The notes beneath the pieces are model-generated. The model was not told the origin of the DNA. It did no database searches and was given only the letters and a program-made list of their open reading frames with translations. 64,000 nt of DNA, from contig CM065650.1 of assembly GCA_033220425.1 (NCBI GenBank), positions 2,418,001 through 2,482,000 of the forward strand, written 5' to 3'. Of this stretch, positions 12,107-23,878 are shown in pieces. Position 1 is the first letter of the stretch; every line of letters begins with the position of its first letter. The stretch is from Lepraria neglecta. Taxonomy: Eukaryota > Ascomycota > Lecanoromycetes > Lecanorales > Stereocaulaceae. Position numbers and translations under genes: made by a program.

Positions 12107-14278
12107 TCATTCCCGCTTCCTCTGTGTTTCCTCTCCCAACTTCTCCAGCGCCTCTTGATACATCTCCCTTTCTTCATCTTCAACCTCCAACTTCCTATCT
12201 ACCCTCACTACCTTCTTCCCCTTCCCTCTCCCAACTTTCTCACTCCTAGCGATCTCATTCCAAAACCACCTGGCCTCATTATCCGCAATCAGCGTCGTTG
12301 CCTTCCCCTCCTTGCCCGCCCTCGCCGTGCGCCCAGCGCGGTGAATGTAGCTCGTCAGACTTGAAGGCATGTCATAGTTGATCACATGTTTTAAGTCAGG
12401 GATATCGAGGCCACGGGAGGCGCGGTCTGAGGCTATTAGGATGGAGAGCTTGCGTTTGCGGAAGGCTGAGAGGGCTTTCTGTCCCGAAGAGCTGGTGGAT
12501 GATTTGGTGAGGGTTGCTATTTGGGGACCCCAGGCTGGGCGAAGGAGAGAGAGGAGGCGGGCGAGACGGGTGGCGTGTTCGTTTGTTTTGGTAAAAATCA
12601 AAGTGCCGTGAGTAGCTGATGGAGCGGGTTGTGGCGCAGTGCTGGTATCGTTGGGTAAGACCATGCCATAGTCAGAGTCTGACTGAGAAGTCGAGTCGTC
12701 CAAACTTGTATTTTCACTCTCAGAAGACCTCTGTGGCTCAATACGCTTGACACTGGCTTTCTCGGAGCCAATTTCTGGCTTAGACTCGAGGAGTCGAATT
12801 AGGTACAGAGGCTTGTCGTTGGTGTCTGGAACTTTGACACCAATTTCTTGGAGTGTGGTGGGAAGCTCGATACGTTCTGTAGCCTCAATCGTTTCCATGT
12901 TGTCTTGAGTTTCTGGCTTCTCCTGGGCTTGTCCCTGCAGAACGACCAGCCTTGGTCGCCGAAGTCTCAGTGCGGTTAACTTGCTGATGTCCCGGGTCAT
13001 CGTGGCACTGAGGATGATTTTCCGTACCTCTCTGCGGCGGCGTAGGTGAAATGTATTTGAGAAACGCTCCTGGATTGGATCAAGTGGTGGCAGGTACTCA
13101 AGACCTGGTAGCACGACGTCAGTCCATTGCTGGAAGCTCTCGTCAAGGAGTCGATCTGCTTCGTCGATGACCAGCCACTGTACATGCTCCAGGGTGAAGC
13201 CTGTTGTGGACTGAATGTGTTCCACAAGCCGACCAGGTGTGCATATGAGTATATCAACTCTAGAGTTGTATTCGACGACGTGATTATACAACAATTCAAA
13301 GCCGTCCTTTGGTCCAAATCGCTTTTCGAAATCCCAATCCATAAGCTCCTCATCTTCATCGATCTCCTTTTCCTGCTCAGCCCTGTAAGCTTCCGGGTCG
13401 TACTTCTGGCCTTTCTCCACAAGTAGGGCCTGTTCTTCTTTGAAAGTCTTGCTTCCCATTGCTGCTCCAATCTTCAGGCCGCTTCCGCCACTGCACAGAT
13501 CAAAAGTCTCTTTGACTTGATTGACTAGCTCTCTGGTGGGTACAACTATGAGACCTCGCAACTTAGTGACTGGCTTTTCCCGAAGGATTTCTACCATTGG
13601 CAAAGTATACGCTAGAGTCTTTCCAGAACCCGTAGCTGCTGAAATGCATATGTCTCCAGAATAATGCTGTGGGCCGGGGAGTAGCATGGGTAATACGGCA
13701 GCCTGGATAGCAAACGCTATCTCATAACCTTTTCCTTGCAGAGAGAAAGCGGCATTCTCATTTATCGGAAGGCTTTGGAATGGTACAGTGGACGCAGGAG
13801 AAACGTGAGTGGCAGATTGGAGCCATTCAGGAAGAGCAGAGGACATTGAGACTTTGGGTACTTCTTGGACTTCCGTAGGCTGGGGTAAAGGTTCAAGCCC
13901 GTGAGACTCAATCTTGATTTGGTCATCTTGTGCTTCTATTGGTTCGTCTTCAATCGCTACAGTCGTCCTTGGCTTCTCAGCCGACTCTTTTTTAGCTTTC
14001 TCATACTTGGACAAGACCGCTTGATGCCGGCTGCGCAGAGAGATGACTTGTTCATTGGCTATAGATTGTTGCTCAGTTGGTAGTGAAGCTTCTTGGTCAG
14101 CAGCCTGAACCACAATACCTTGCTCCGATCTTTCAGGAATAGGGCTTTCCTCTTGGCTTGGCGGAAGTGTAGCAATTGACCTAGTCGATTTCCGCTTCTT
14201 TGATGGACGCTGTTTTTCAACTATAACTGTAACCTTCGGTGACGGTGGTATATACCGACTATAGAACTGTGAAGACAT
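12107..14278 (-). CDS. DBP6: DEAD-box ATP-dependent RNA helicase Dbp6 (DDX51 family)
   Basis: I chose the ATG at 14278, giving 723 aa that begin MSSQFYSRYIPPSP; the frame stays open 38 codons further upstream, but that extension is basic and looks like 5' leader. Helicase motifs in order: AATGSGKT (about 215), PTRELVNQ, DEAD within VIDEADRLLDE (about 372), SAT within ILSATMTRD, LIFTKTNEHA, ASDRASRGLDIP and YIHRAGRTARAGK (about 648). A long acidic insert between motifs Ia and Ib and a serine-rich insert before motif IV are typical of the Dbp6/DDX51 group, which acts in the nucleolus in early 60S ribosomal subunit assembly. The N-terminus is low-complexity and charged. It converges on PRP18. 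Confidence 0.93.
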   Translation of the reverse strand: MSSQFYSRYIPPSPKVTVIVEKQRPSKKRKSTRSIATLPPSQEESPIPERSEQGIVVQAADQEASLPTEQQSIANEQVISLRSRHQAVLSKYEKAKKESAEKPRTTVAIEDEPIEAQDDQIKIESHGLEPLPQPTEVQEVPKVSMSSALPEWLQSATHVSPASTVPFQSLPINENAAFSLQGKGYEIAFAIQAAVLPMLLPGPQHYSGDICISAATGSGKTLAYTLPMVEILREKPVTKLRGLIVVPTRELVNQVKETFDLCSGGSGLKIGAAMGSKTFKEEQALLVEKGQKYDPEAYRAEQEKEIDEDEELMDWDFEKRFGPKDGFELLYNHVVEYNSRVDILICTPGRLVEHIQSTTGFTLEHVQWLVIDEADRLLDESFQQWTDVVLPGLEYLPPLDPIQERFSNTFHLRRRREVRKIILSATMTRDISKLTALRLRRPRLVVLQGQAQEKPETQDNMETIEATERIELPTTLQEIGVKVPDTNDKPLYLIRLLESKPEIGSEKASVKRIEPQRSSESENTSLDDSTSQSDSDYGMVLPNDTSTAPQPAPSATHGTLIFTKTNEHATRLARLLSLLRPAWGPQIATLTKSSTSSSGQKALSAFRKRKLSILIASDRASRGLDIPDLKHVINYDMPSSLTSYIHRAGRTARAGKEGKATTLIADNEARWFWNEIARSEKVGRGKGKKVVRVDRKLEVEDEEREMYQEALEKLGEETQRKRE

Positions 14279-15219
14279 GTCTACTGGTCCACAAGAGACT
14301 TGGATAGAAATCTTCAATATGTTTTTCGACTTGAACAGCCGCGCCAAGCGCCAGCCGCGACGTCTCGCTGCTTTAATAGCACATTCTATCACTTGGGGCA
14401 GTTATCCCATCAATTACTCCTCAGCAGAACAATTACCGGATGGCATGTATACTCTGGAAAGGACTAAATCCTGAACTTGTTGCTCTCCGAATGATATTGG
14501 GCCAACATGTTCATCAAAATGTTGTGTTTTGGTATTGGCATCGTTGATCTTTGAAGTGCAATAAACTGTTATTCTGGCCAAATTGGTGCTCAACCGAAGC
14601 GCAAAAGAAGACAGTATACGCTCCGCTGGTAGTTAAAATATGGCAAATTTATGCAAGCTTAAGCTTAAGACTTGTCGATTCTTCTCAGTAGTAGCGCCGA
14701 GAATGCCTCAGCGAGAGAAGCAGAGTAGTGGAGAACTTGCAACTTCGACTGATGATGGAGCTGGTAATCCGCCAGTTTTGAAAATGGAATAGTGGGAAAG
14801 ATGTCACATTCACGCGCCGTCGTTTTATCTAGAGTCTAGCTTTCACGATTTGAGATTGTTCCTCTATGTTACGTTGATCATCTTTTGTCCTACCTTCTTT
14901 ACTTCGCATGATTGGTGAATGACGCGCCAAAATTTCAACCAGCCCCATTCAATTCACCAACGGCATTAGAGAGAATCCATCCCAAAACAGACAACCGCAT
15001 CTCTTACTTCTGATTTTGATCTTTGACAAAGTCACTGCTCATTCTTACACCTTCGAGAATTAACATCATCGGCCACTACCCTCGAGTTCGAATCCTGATC
15101 ATTGAATCCTTTGGCCTTCTACAATCGACAGGGTAAGTCCTAATTATCTCTGATGAGCGTTGATTCGGTACCTTCTTCATTTGGAAGACTTTGGGCTGAT
15201 GAACGACAGAGCCTGCATC
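14279..15219. other. Divergent promoter region with a probable 5'-UTR intron
   Basis: This region separates the divergent helicase gene and the small ORF at 15220. A well-formed intron (GTAAGT donor at 15133, CTGAT branch region, CAG acceptor at 15209; 77 nt) ends 10 bases before the ATG at 15220, as is common for short fungal genes. No other element recognised. Confidence 0.5.
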
Positions 15220-15756
15220 ATGGCAGACGCTGCGACCTCAACATCCAGCTCCACCTCCAGCTCCACCTCCGGTCCAACGCAAGGACAGAAAACTCTCTAC
15301 ACCATCCCCAGCCGCGTGCATTACACTGCCAGCTCCCATGGCATCAACGATGCCTCCGGGCCCATGCGCATCGGGCAGATCACCTTGTTCGTCCAGGCAA
15401 GAGACCCAGACGGCAAGCTAGGCTGGCTCGCGATCACTATAGCCCACATATTCTCTCCTAGCTAGAAGGGGTTCAAATCTGCGCCTGTCTTTAACGAGGA
15501 TTCGAAGATTTCGAAGGGAAGCAAGGCATACGAGGTCACTGTGAAGCCGTGCAACTCAGATTACACCACGGATAGTACCCGAGTCACGCCCACGGGTAGG
15601 GCCATAGGCGAGGTCATTGGCGTTGGACAGGGTAATGCAATGACATATGTGAAGATGGAAGAGTTGTTCATTGAGAGCGACGTATTCAAGATGAGTCAGT
15701 GGCGGGGCGTGGCTGCTGAGCCATCACGTGGTGGAGATAAGATGTACATGAGTTGA
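15220..15756 (+). pseudogene. Small conserved-looking gene interrupted by one in-frame stop
   Basis: From ATG 15220 the frame encodes a serine/threonine-rich N-terminus (ADAATSTSSSTSS) followed by a globular-looking part, reaches TAG at 15463-15465 after 81 codons, and then continues in the same frame without another stop to TGA at 15754-15756, about 178 codons in total. The part after the stop is protein-like (VTPTGRAIGEVIGVGQGN, KMEELFIESDVFKMSQW). The leader intron just upstream supports a once-expressed gene. I do not recognise the family. Possibilities are a recent pseudogene, a sequencing error, or stop read-through; the bases after the stop (TAG AAG) are not the classical CTA read-through context. 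Confidence 0.5.
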
Positions 15757-16477
15757 GTCAGTCTGCGAGGATGGCTTGAGATCGGCACGGGCGAGCTTTA
15801 GAGGCTTCAGGTGGTTGCATGTCCCACTCCAGTATGCGGATGTTCTAGTTCCCTGCTACATCAGAGTCTGCCGTAACGGAACGAGGCTTTACTGTAGATC
15901 ATTTCCCGAGCAATCTAAAATCGTTGTGCAACGACAAAATTTTTCAAAGACGGAGACTTTAACCTGTGTTAGTAGATAAAAATATCATTCCCTAGCGTTG
16001 TGTTAGACGCTTTGGTCAGGCTGTCAGCAAGGAAGGCGTCCGCGGATTCGCCTTCGCTCTAGAGACCTTAGAGCGCAGTCGAGAAAGTTGGTGGTTTTGA
16101 TAGACGGAAAAGCTCACTGTTTCCACCTTTGGGAGCTCGAAAGAATGGCCAGGATACGCTCGCAAGTCTCATGAACTCGCAACTTTTCGGCTTTAGCCGC
16201 ATTTACTTGTAGCAGCTCAGGGCTTCCCGCTAGAGAACGGTCAGTTCAGGGCTGATGTGCAGTGGACAGAATCTGGCTCGCTCGCACAACCAGATGCAGA
16301 GACTATATCAATAGACAGAAGTCTGAACTAGATGGTCCTGAATCAATTTGTGCGAGAATCATAGCATGATAGCACCCTCTGGCAAAGGATCAGAGACCCC
16401 ATGCTTCAATGCTGGGCCAGAGAATCCCTCCAACATCGTGAATGGGCCTTACATATCGTAGCCCATATACTGGAAGT
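15757..16477. other. Intergenic stretch, nothing recognised
   Basis: No coding signature beyond short open frames; it lies between the interrupted small gene and the 3' end of the broken HET locus. Confidence 0.45.
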
Positions 16478-18050
16478 TCAAACGATCGGGTGCTTTTGCA
16501 CAAAGCAGTGCAAACGGCCCAAGTCGCCGAAACTCGTCTCCACCCAACTAACTCGGACCTTATTCCTACGAGACAGTGCTGTTGGTGATGTAATGGCGGT
16601 ATGTCTGTCGAATTCGTGTTCTATGGAGATCTTTTGCTTTATTTCGCAGCAGGTTGGCTCCGGATAGTGGTTATAGGTTGCAATTTCCGACTTGCATAGT
16701 CCTTGGAAACAGTTCTTCATTGACGCCATAATCTTGGCTTCACATCGAGAAATTGATTTGCTGGATATCTTACCATCATGTACGACATTATCGTGACCTT
16801 GTTCCTCACTAAGGTGTAGACACATTCGAATTCCGATCCGGAGAATAGTTTCGACCGCTTTCAGGGCATCCCTTTTCAAGATTTCATGGCCTGTGGTGGT
16901 TTTGTATCCAGTTGTGGAGACTTCAACTAACTCTCGAAGAACTAGAGTGGCTATCACAGTAGAGAACACCAATCTTGATAGAAGACCAGACTCCCGTCGT
17001 CATCCAACGTTGACTGGCACTCTGGAGTATAGTCAGACCGTGGCTGTGTATACCGCAGGTACTGGCCTCTCGCAGGCAGCGCAGAGGCACTAATGTTGGA
17101 ACTGATAGGCTTTGGGGCAGTCAATAATATCCAGGAGTAGTCTCCCTTCTTGATCAATGCGCGGAAGAATTCAATCCGCACCTCGCTGACGGGCCGGTTC
17201 AGCACATAGCCGATATCAATTTTGAGTACGCCACAAAGGCCGAAATAGACGTCTGGAGGCATTGTGGTCCTCATGTGATCGGTAGCTAGTAGCACTGTTG
17301 CAGCTAAAGGCTGATTGCCGCAGCTATACCGTTTCAGGTACCTTTCATTGTTATGCCAAAACCTTGATACATGTAGCTCGTCGTCATACGAGGAATCTCT
17401 GAAATCTAGGACCGCACACAGATAACCAAGATCTTGCATCTCGATGAACGCGTTATCATCAACAAAGATGAATTGGCCGGACAAGACAGTCTCTTGAAAA
17501 AATCCACACTCGTTGTCGCCACGTACTGTTCATCAAGGTCAGGTACTGTTGCTTTAAGCCATCAAGGAACGGTGGGGAAAGGTTCTGCTGAGTTGCACAG
17601 CCGTGGGCTCTTAAGGCAATCGTCGTATTTCGGTCACGAAAATGCATACAAAGGTCGCAAGACGCTTGCCGCAAATAATCACAGAGATCTGCAATGAACT
17701 AAATGCCTGGCAAAGCTAGGAACGTCCTACAAGCACTAGCGTATATATCTCCCATCCGCGACACCCAAAATGTCTTCGCTGCATCATCCGCCTGGTCGAT
17801 ACAAAGAGTATTCATCCAAACAGATGTTGTAGTGTTCACTTGGTGCTTATCGATAGCCTTCATCATAAAGTCAATGAGATCGACTTGCCCATCACCAGCC
17901 CACACATGCGAGACTGCTGCGTAATTTTCTCTAGACCAGATTTTGCGCAGACGTCGTGTGGTCAGATCGATTACGATGAGCTGCTCTAGAGTAGTCCGTG
18001 TGCTCTCCGGAAGATTGAAATTGCCGTGGTGGGTGCCAATGCTTCGCGCA
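16478..18050 (-). pseudogene. Broken HET-domain (heterokaryon incompatibility) gene
   Basis: Reading the minus strand from about 18050, a HET domain is clear: NYAAVSHVWAGDGQ near 17930, then VWMNTLCIDQ and a RMGDIYASACRTFLALPGI block near 17700-17830, then a VWIF-type block near 17510, and a YFGLCGVL block near 17240. Further helical sequence continues to about 16480. The blocks are in the expected order for a HET protein but lie in more than one frame, so the locus is broken. By family, HET proteins trigger cell death after fusion with non-self hyphae. The N-terminal end is uncertain because the frame is closed just above 18050. Confidence 0.7.
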
Positions 18051-18066
18051 ATTTATTCAACCCTCT

Positions 18067-18111
18067 AGATAAAGCAGATAAAGCAGATAAAGCAGATAAA
18101 GCAGACAAAGC
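18067..18111 (+). repeat. 9-bp microsatellite, five copies
   Basis: AGATAAAGC is repeated five times in tandem with one base changed in the last copy (AGACAAAGC). On the plus strand it reads as DKA repeats inside a short open frame from about 17990 to 18200; I cannot tell whether that frame is used. Confidence 0.85.
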
Positions 18112-18816
18112 CGAAGACATTTCATTCTCACAGCACCGTGCGATTGTTATCGAAGATATCCGTCGAAATCGTTCTTTGCAGATCGCACATACGAATTGGT
18201 AAGCTGGACTCCAAGGGCAATTCGAGGGATAATTCTGTCGATCTTGCGCTCTTGGAGTTGACGTTTTGTACGTCGAAGGGAAGAAGACAGGAATTCCAGC
18301 CCAATTTGCGTTCCGCTAGAGTCCAAGAATGGTGATAGCTAGCTCGACTCAAAGCTAATAGAGTGCAGTCATTGGGGATTTCAAACAGGATACTGCCCAA
18401 CGATCTCGATCCGGACGCTACGAGTTGGAAAACGTTCTGGACGGCAGCGCCTCGAAGGTGTATTATGACTCGAATTGTAGAAGTTGACCACGCAGATCTC
18501 GTTATCAACACTTGGAAGTCTTTTCTGCTCTTAGACCCCAGCTTCCGAGCCGACTTACAGCTGATGAATAGATGTTGTGGATGTCCTTTTGGGGGATTAT
18601 TCGAAATACTTTGCGACCCCTCGGGGCGTTGAAGTAGAATTCAGAATTGCAGCTAGAGAGGGGAGGCTAGCCGCGCCAACCGCGACACACGCCATCGCTG
18701 TTTCAACCCCATGGAGCACCGTTAACCCATCATTGTTGTTCACTCAGCCAGTGCCATGCATCTACTCTGTAATCAAGGAACGCTGGCCTCTCCTCAGACT
18801 CTTCTACAGTGTCAAA

Positions 18817-20387
18817 ATGCCTTACAACATCGCCATGGTCAGCGATTTCTTCTTCCCCCAACCCGGCGGCGTTGAAAGCCACATCTACCAACTCTCAACC
18901 AAACTCATCGACCGGGGCCACAAAGTTGTTATCATCACTCACGCGTATGAAGGACGGACAGGTGTCAGGTATCTGACCAATGGCCTTAAGGTGTATCATG
19001 TGCCCTTCCTTGTAATATATAGAGAATCTACTATGCCGACTGTCTTTTCGTTCTTTCCTATCTTCAGAAATATCATCATCAGAGAGGAGATCGAAATTGT
19101 ACACGGGCATGCAAGTTTAAGTAGTCTGTGTCATGAGGCTATTTTGCATGCTAGAACTATGGGGCTGAGGACGGTATTTACGGACCATTCGCTGTTTGGG
19201 TTTGCGGATGCTGCGAGTATCTTGACCAATAAATTGCTCAAGTTTACTCTGAGTGATGTGGATCATTGCATTGGTGTAAGCCATACATGGTAAGCTGAAG
19301 TATTCCTGAATGGAACAACATTGCTCACGCTCCTGATAGCAAAGAAAACACCGTCCTCCGCGCATCTCTCGATCCCCTCATGGTCTCTGTGATCCCCAAC
19401 GCTGTAGTAGCGGAGAACTTCCAACCTCTAGCTCTCCAGAAAAACAGCAAGCTCTACCCATACGACGCTCGCCCAGCTCCACCACCGCCTCAGCATCTAG
19501 GACCCCACGACACCATCACCATCGTCGTCATCTCCCGCCTCTTCTACAATAAAGGCACCGACCTCCTCATAGCAGCTCTCCCTCGTATCTTGGCCGCTGA
19601 TCCGCATGTCCGTTTCATCATTGCTGGCTCGGGTCCTAAAGCTATCGATCTAGAGCAAATGCTCGAACGTCGCGTCTTGCAGGATAAGGTCGAGTTGCTT
19701 GGTCCCGTGCGTCACGAAGATGTGCGAGACGTCATGGTGCGGGGCCACATCTACCTTCACCCAAGTCTGACAGAAGCGTTCGGAACCGTCATTGTTGAAG
19801 CGGCCAGCTGTGGTTTGTACGTCGTTTGCACGCGTGTCGGAGGTATCCCAGAGGTGCTGCCACCTCATATGACCACGTTTGCGAAACCGGAGGAAGACGA
19901 TCTCGTTGCTGCCACCCAGAAGGCTATCGCAGCACTACGAGCAAACCGCATCCGAACAGAAGGCTTCCACGAGCAAGTCAAGAAGATGTACTCCTGGACT
20001 GATGTCGCTGAACGCACCGAACGCGTCTACGATGGCATCACTGGCGCTATCAGCGAGGAAGAATTCTACGGCGATGTTTCAGGCGGTGGGTGGTCTGCTA
20101 CGAGGGGAAGAGCCGGTGTACAGAGTTTTGCGCTCATCGATCGACTCAAGCGATACTATGGGTGCGGCATCTGGGCTGGGAAGCTGTTCTGTCTTTGTGT
20201 CATCATTGATTACTTGCTGTTCCAGCTGCTGGAGATGTTGGCGCCGAGGGCGAATATTGACATTTGCAGGAATTGGCCCAGGAAGGGTGGGAAGAGTGAA
20301 CGGGTTGATGAGGAAGGGGATGAGGCTACGCCGTTAAGGATGGCGAGGAGTCGGGCTTCGTCGAGGAGGAAGGGGAGGCTAAGATGA
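18817..20387 (+). CDS. GPI3: GPI-GlcNAc transferase catalytic subunit (PIG-A/Gpi3/Spt14)
   Basis: Exons 18817-19289 and 19340-20387 are joined over a 50-nt intron (GTAAGC...CTGATAG) in phase 2, giving 506 aa, the usual length. The start is the ATG reading [20 protein letters not shown]; the upstream open frame is leader. The N-terminal GT4 donor and acceptor folds are near-perfectly conserved ([70 protein letters not shown]). A single membrane helix lies at about 440-458 ([19 protein letters not shown]), after which a short basic lumenal tail follows. The enzyme moves GlcNAc from UDP-GlcNAc to phosphatidylinositol on the cytosolic ER face, the first step of GPI-anchor synthesis. Confidence 0.96.
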
Positions 20388-20607
20388 GATGTCCACTGGC
20401 AATCGTTGCTACACAAGCGCATGAGTGGGAGTTTGACTTGTTGCTGTTCCTCATTGTTCATGTCCATCTTTTGATACCCATGAGCTTCGTGAGCTTCGTA
20501 CATATCGTCGTATGCCAGATCTAATGCATATTGCAACAACATGAGTTGTAGCTCTTGTTCTAGCGCCATCGCTATGCCATCCTAACCCTCCAGCAAGCAC
20601 GGCTCGC

Positions 20608-21497
20608 TCATTTCTTCTTCTCCCTCCTCCTCTTCCCCCCAGTCGGCCCCTCCACACTTCCACCTCCACTCCCACTTCCCCCAGCACCAGCACCACCCAT
20701 CAAGCTTGCCAAACCCCCAGCTCCACCAGCCCCCTGCATCTCCTGCATAACATCCTTCAAGATATTCTCACTGACCCCACCTCCACTCAACGCTGGACTA
20801 TGCAACGGCAACACAGTACCCATCTTCCATCCTCTCGGTACCGCAGGCGGTGGTGCAGGACCAGTGGGTGGAGGCATACCTTGGATTCGTAGACGGAGAG
20901 GGGTTTCGGGCGTTGTGGGGTGGCCTTTTAGGTGCGTGGAGATAAGGGTGTAGAGGTGGTGTTCTACCATATCTCACCATATCAGCTATCCATTCATCCC
21001 GCCTAGAGCCCACACCAGATAGAGCGTGTGTGGAAAGGCGAGATGAACATACTGTTCTTAACCCTCGAATTCCTAGCCCTCCCATCCTCCTTGACCAAAA
21101 CCCTCACCCGCCCCGGATTCGCCCAATCCCGCGGATGCATTTTTCCAGGCTCAAACACCGTTTTCAATCCAAGCAACTGCACCGCATCTACAATCTCTCT
21201 CGCTAGCGGATTCTGCACTGCCAACTCCGCCCCAACCCTTCTTCCCTCTGCGCGGGTGCGGTTGGCGTCGAAGTAGAGGGGGTAGATGCACTGGTAGTGC
21301 TTGTATTCGGGGGGTTGCTGTTGTTGGGGGGTAGGTTGAGATTGGGGAGGTGGTTGGGACGGTGGTTGGACGCTGGAGGGTGGGGGGATGTTGGCCGGGC
21401 GGATTAGAGCGTCGGCGATGTCGTCGATGTCGTCTTCGGGGGGGTCTGAATCGGCGGAGGAGTCGGAGAGTTCTTCTATGCGGGCGTGTTGGGCCAT
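20608..21497 (-). CDS. SEC65: Signal recognition particle subunit SRP19 (Sec65)
   Basis: Exons 21497-21053 and 20963-20608 with an 89-nt intron (GTATGT...TAG) give 266 aa. The splice restores the family hallmark VKNKHHLYTLISTHLK, which supports the junction. The core begins YKHYQCIYPLYFDANRTRAEGRRV near residue 65 and includes PGKMHPRDWANPGRVRV. The N-terminus is acidic then proline/glutamine-rich, and the C-terminus is glycine-rich and ends in a basic KRRREKKK tail, both common in fungal Sec65. The protein binds SRP RNA helices 6 and 8 and helps SRP54 to load, for co-translational targeting to the ER. It converges with GPI3 and diverges from nothing nearby. Confidence 0.94.
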
Positions 21498-21938
21498 ATT
21501 GGATGCTGGGGTCCACAGTGTGGTGAGAGTTGTGGTGGAAGTCGAGATATCTGCTTTGCCGATTCAGTGCTTGGCAACAATCATAGTCTGGAAAGGTTCA
21601 CTACTTTTCTGACAGCTACAATTCGACAGTGAAGGGCTTGGCTTGCTCTAGAGCAGCTTTCATGTAAGGTTAGTCTATGGTCAATATGCTTTGCATCCAG
21701 AGTAGAAGGATGAACTATCACACAAGCCATAGCATCAAAAATAATGTAATATTGCATGAATGCACTGACGATAGTAATACATCAGTCGCCTTGAGCCGAA
21801 AGCGGAGCCTGTCCCTTCGGCAATTTCAAAATGCCCTCAGGCTCTCGCGATGCCCTTTTCTAAAACACCTCCAGCGCCTCGCTAAATAGATATCTTCGAA
21901 TGCATGTGACTGTCTTTTGAATTGAATGGTCCGATAAG

Positions 21939-23878
21939 TTATCTTTTCAGACCTGCCTGCCCCTGCTTGTGGTAGGCTCGCTGCAGTGTCTTCCTCTCCT
22001 TCCCATCATGTTCCAAGACCGAGATGACGTCCCGAAGTTGGATTTTAGCACCAGTCTCCTTGTCCTCTCTGAATTCACCCAACGCTCTGTTCTTTGGCAG
22101 GCTGCTGCCAAACCCATTTGCATTTGAAGCTCCAGCCTTCGAGTTAGAAGCATTGGTGTTCGGCTTCGGTAAGAAAGGATTGCTGGGCCCCGGAGCCGCC
22201 CCCTTGTTCATCCATGATAGCTTCTTGCCCATTGCTCCACTGAGTCCAAGAGCCATGTTCATAGTCTGCATCGTAGCAGCATGTTGTTGGGCTTCATTCG
22301 CTCTTTGTGTAGCTGTGTCTACTCCCTTCTTCCCTTTTCCGCCCTTCTTGACATCTACCGTAGGAGCAATCTCGCCAGGTGTGCCAGGCGTGCCAGGTGT
22401 TCCCAGAGATCCTGAGCCAGCTTGGCCCCCGTCTGCAGCAGAACGGCGTTGGCGCTTGGCGAGTCTGTCTTCCTCCGCTTTGCGTTGGGCTTGGGCTACT
22501 TTGTTGAGCGCTTGGGCGACTGGATTTGCGAAAGCCTTTGTCATTGCCGGGCTTTGGCCATCGGAGACTGGAGTTAGAGGCTTGTTCATCTCGGAGTAGG
22601 AGCCTGTATAGCAGTTAGCATATGTTTGCAGGAATAGAGACTGGTAAGCATACGCTTCAATGGGTTGCTCGTTGGAGAGACGGCGCTGTTGCTTGGCGTT
22701 GGCAATCCAGCTATCGTCTCAGAAGCTCCACTACCCTTCGCGAGATCCGCTAATTCCAATGGGACGACCCCGTGCGAGCCTATTCTTCTGCCCTTAGCGA
22801 GTGCTGCGGCATCTTCCACAAGCCCACGTATCCGCTCCTGTGTAGCCAGCGAGATTAAGGCTAGTATCTCAGCGTATGGGCTGCCTACATCAAGTAGGTC
22901 CTCACTGGTGAGCATCTTCAAAACCCAGTTCTTGTCCGGTCCCTGGACATAAAGCTCCCTAGGTGGGGCGCCCGGTCTAGCTACAGGGTTGAGATGCCCC
23001 GCGAAAGGAATGCCAACCTGCATGGTTTGGGCTTGCTTCCTCATGATTTCTATCAAATTTTTCGGGTATAGGAATGGATCGTTGAGGTGGTAGGAATGGA
23101 TTTCGGATTTGACCCGTAATGCCTTCTTCCGGGCTTCTGCTCCGATTTCCTCCGCGGACTTTTGAGGCTCTGGAGCCTGGTTGAGTGTCCCTGCTCCATA
23201 GAAGCTGTTGCGGTCACCAGGTGCATTCTGCATGTAGTAGTTGTCTCTAGGCGCTGTATAACTTGACCCCCCAGAAGTGGCGCCATATCCCCCTTCACGG
23301 CGTTGTTGAGCGCGATTGAAAGCAAGGCTCAAAGCAGCCTCCTCCTCTCTAAGGTCGATACCAGATCCAGCCATGACGTCCCCGAGCTCGTTGATATCGG
23401 TTGGCTTGTCAACAGCCGGCCGCGAAGGCGGACCCATTGCGCCTGAGGGCCCAGGTTGTGGAGGTTGGGCGGGCATTGTATTGTAGTTGTGGTTGGTACT
23501 TGGTGAATTGGTTGTCGCGTACGGATTGTAGTGTGTGTTCGGGCTGTATGGACTGCTCGCTTGGCTGCCGTAGTTATGAATCTGGTTGCTGGGAGGGCTT
23601 GTCGCACTGCCGGGCTGTTGATATGGATTGTAAGAGTGGTTCGCGGAAGCGCCGTTCGCGTGAGAACCGTAATAGGGGCTACTGAAAACTTGATTTGGCA
23701 GCTGAATGTTGTTCGGTGAGCCATACGGTGACTGAGGATTTGGCGAAAGCGGTTGCCTCTTGAGAGGATTGCCGGGATTGATCGGAGTGGGATATGGATT
23801 TGACGGGCCATGTTGGGGCGAGTCTGTCCGTGGAAGGGGCGAGTATGTACGCGGCGGTTGCTGATACTGTTGTGCCAT
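21939..23878 (-). CDS. TAF4: Transcription initiation factor TFIID subunit TAF4
   Basis: Exons 23878-22654 and 22603-21939 are joined over a 50-nt intron (GTATGC, branch GCTAAC, ACAG), phase 1, giving 629 aa. The first 150 residues are Q/P/S/N-rich low complexity. The TAF4 domain follows: DINELGDVMAGSGIDLREEE near 165, LNDPFLYPKNLIEIMRKQA, and a histone-fold-like part ISLATQERIRGLVEDAAALAKGRR near 355. The C-terminal conserved region starts about residue 409 (SYSEMNKPLTPVSDG, RKAEEDRLAKRQRR) and ends with ALGEFREDKETGAKIQLRDVISVLEHD. TAF4 pairs with TAF12 and is a scaffold of TFIID. Confidence 0.94.

Noticed and set aside
12107-14392. Longer N-terminus for the Dbp6 helicase
   Set aside because: The 38 extra residues are basic and unlike the family; the ATG at 14278 starts a family-like N-terminus.
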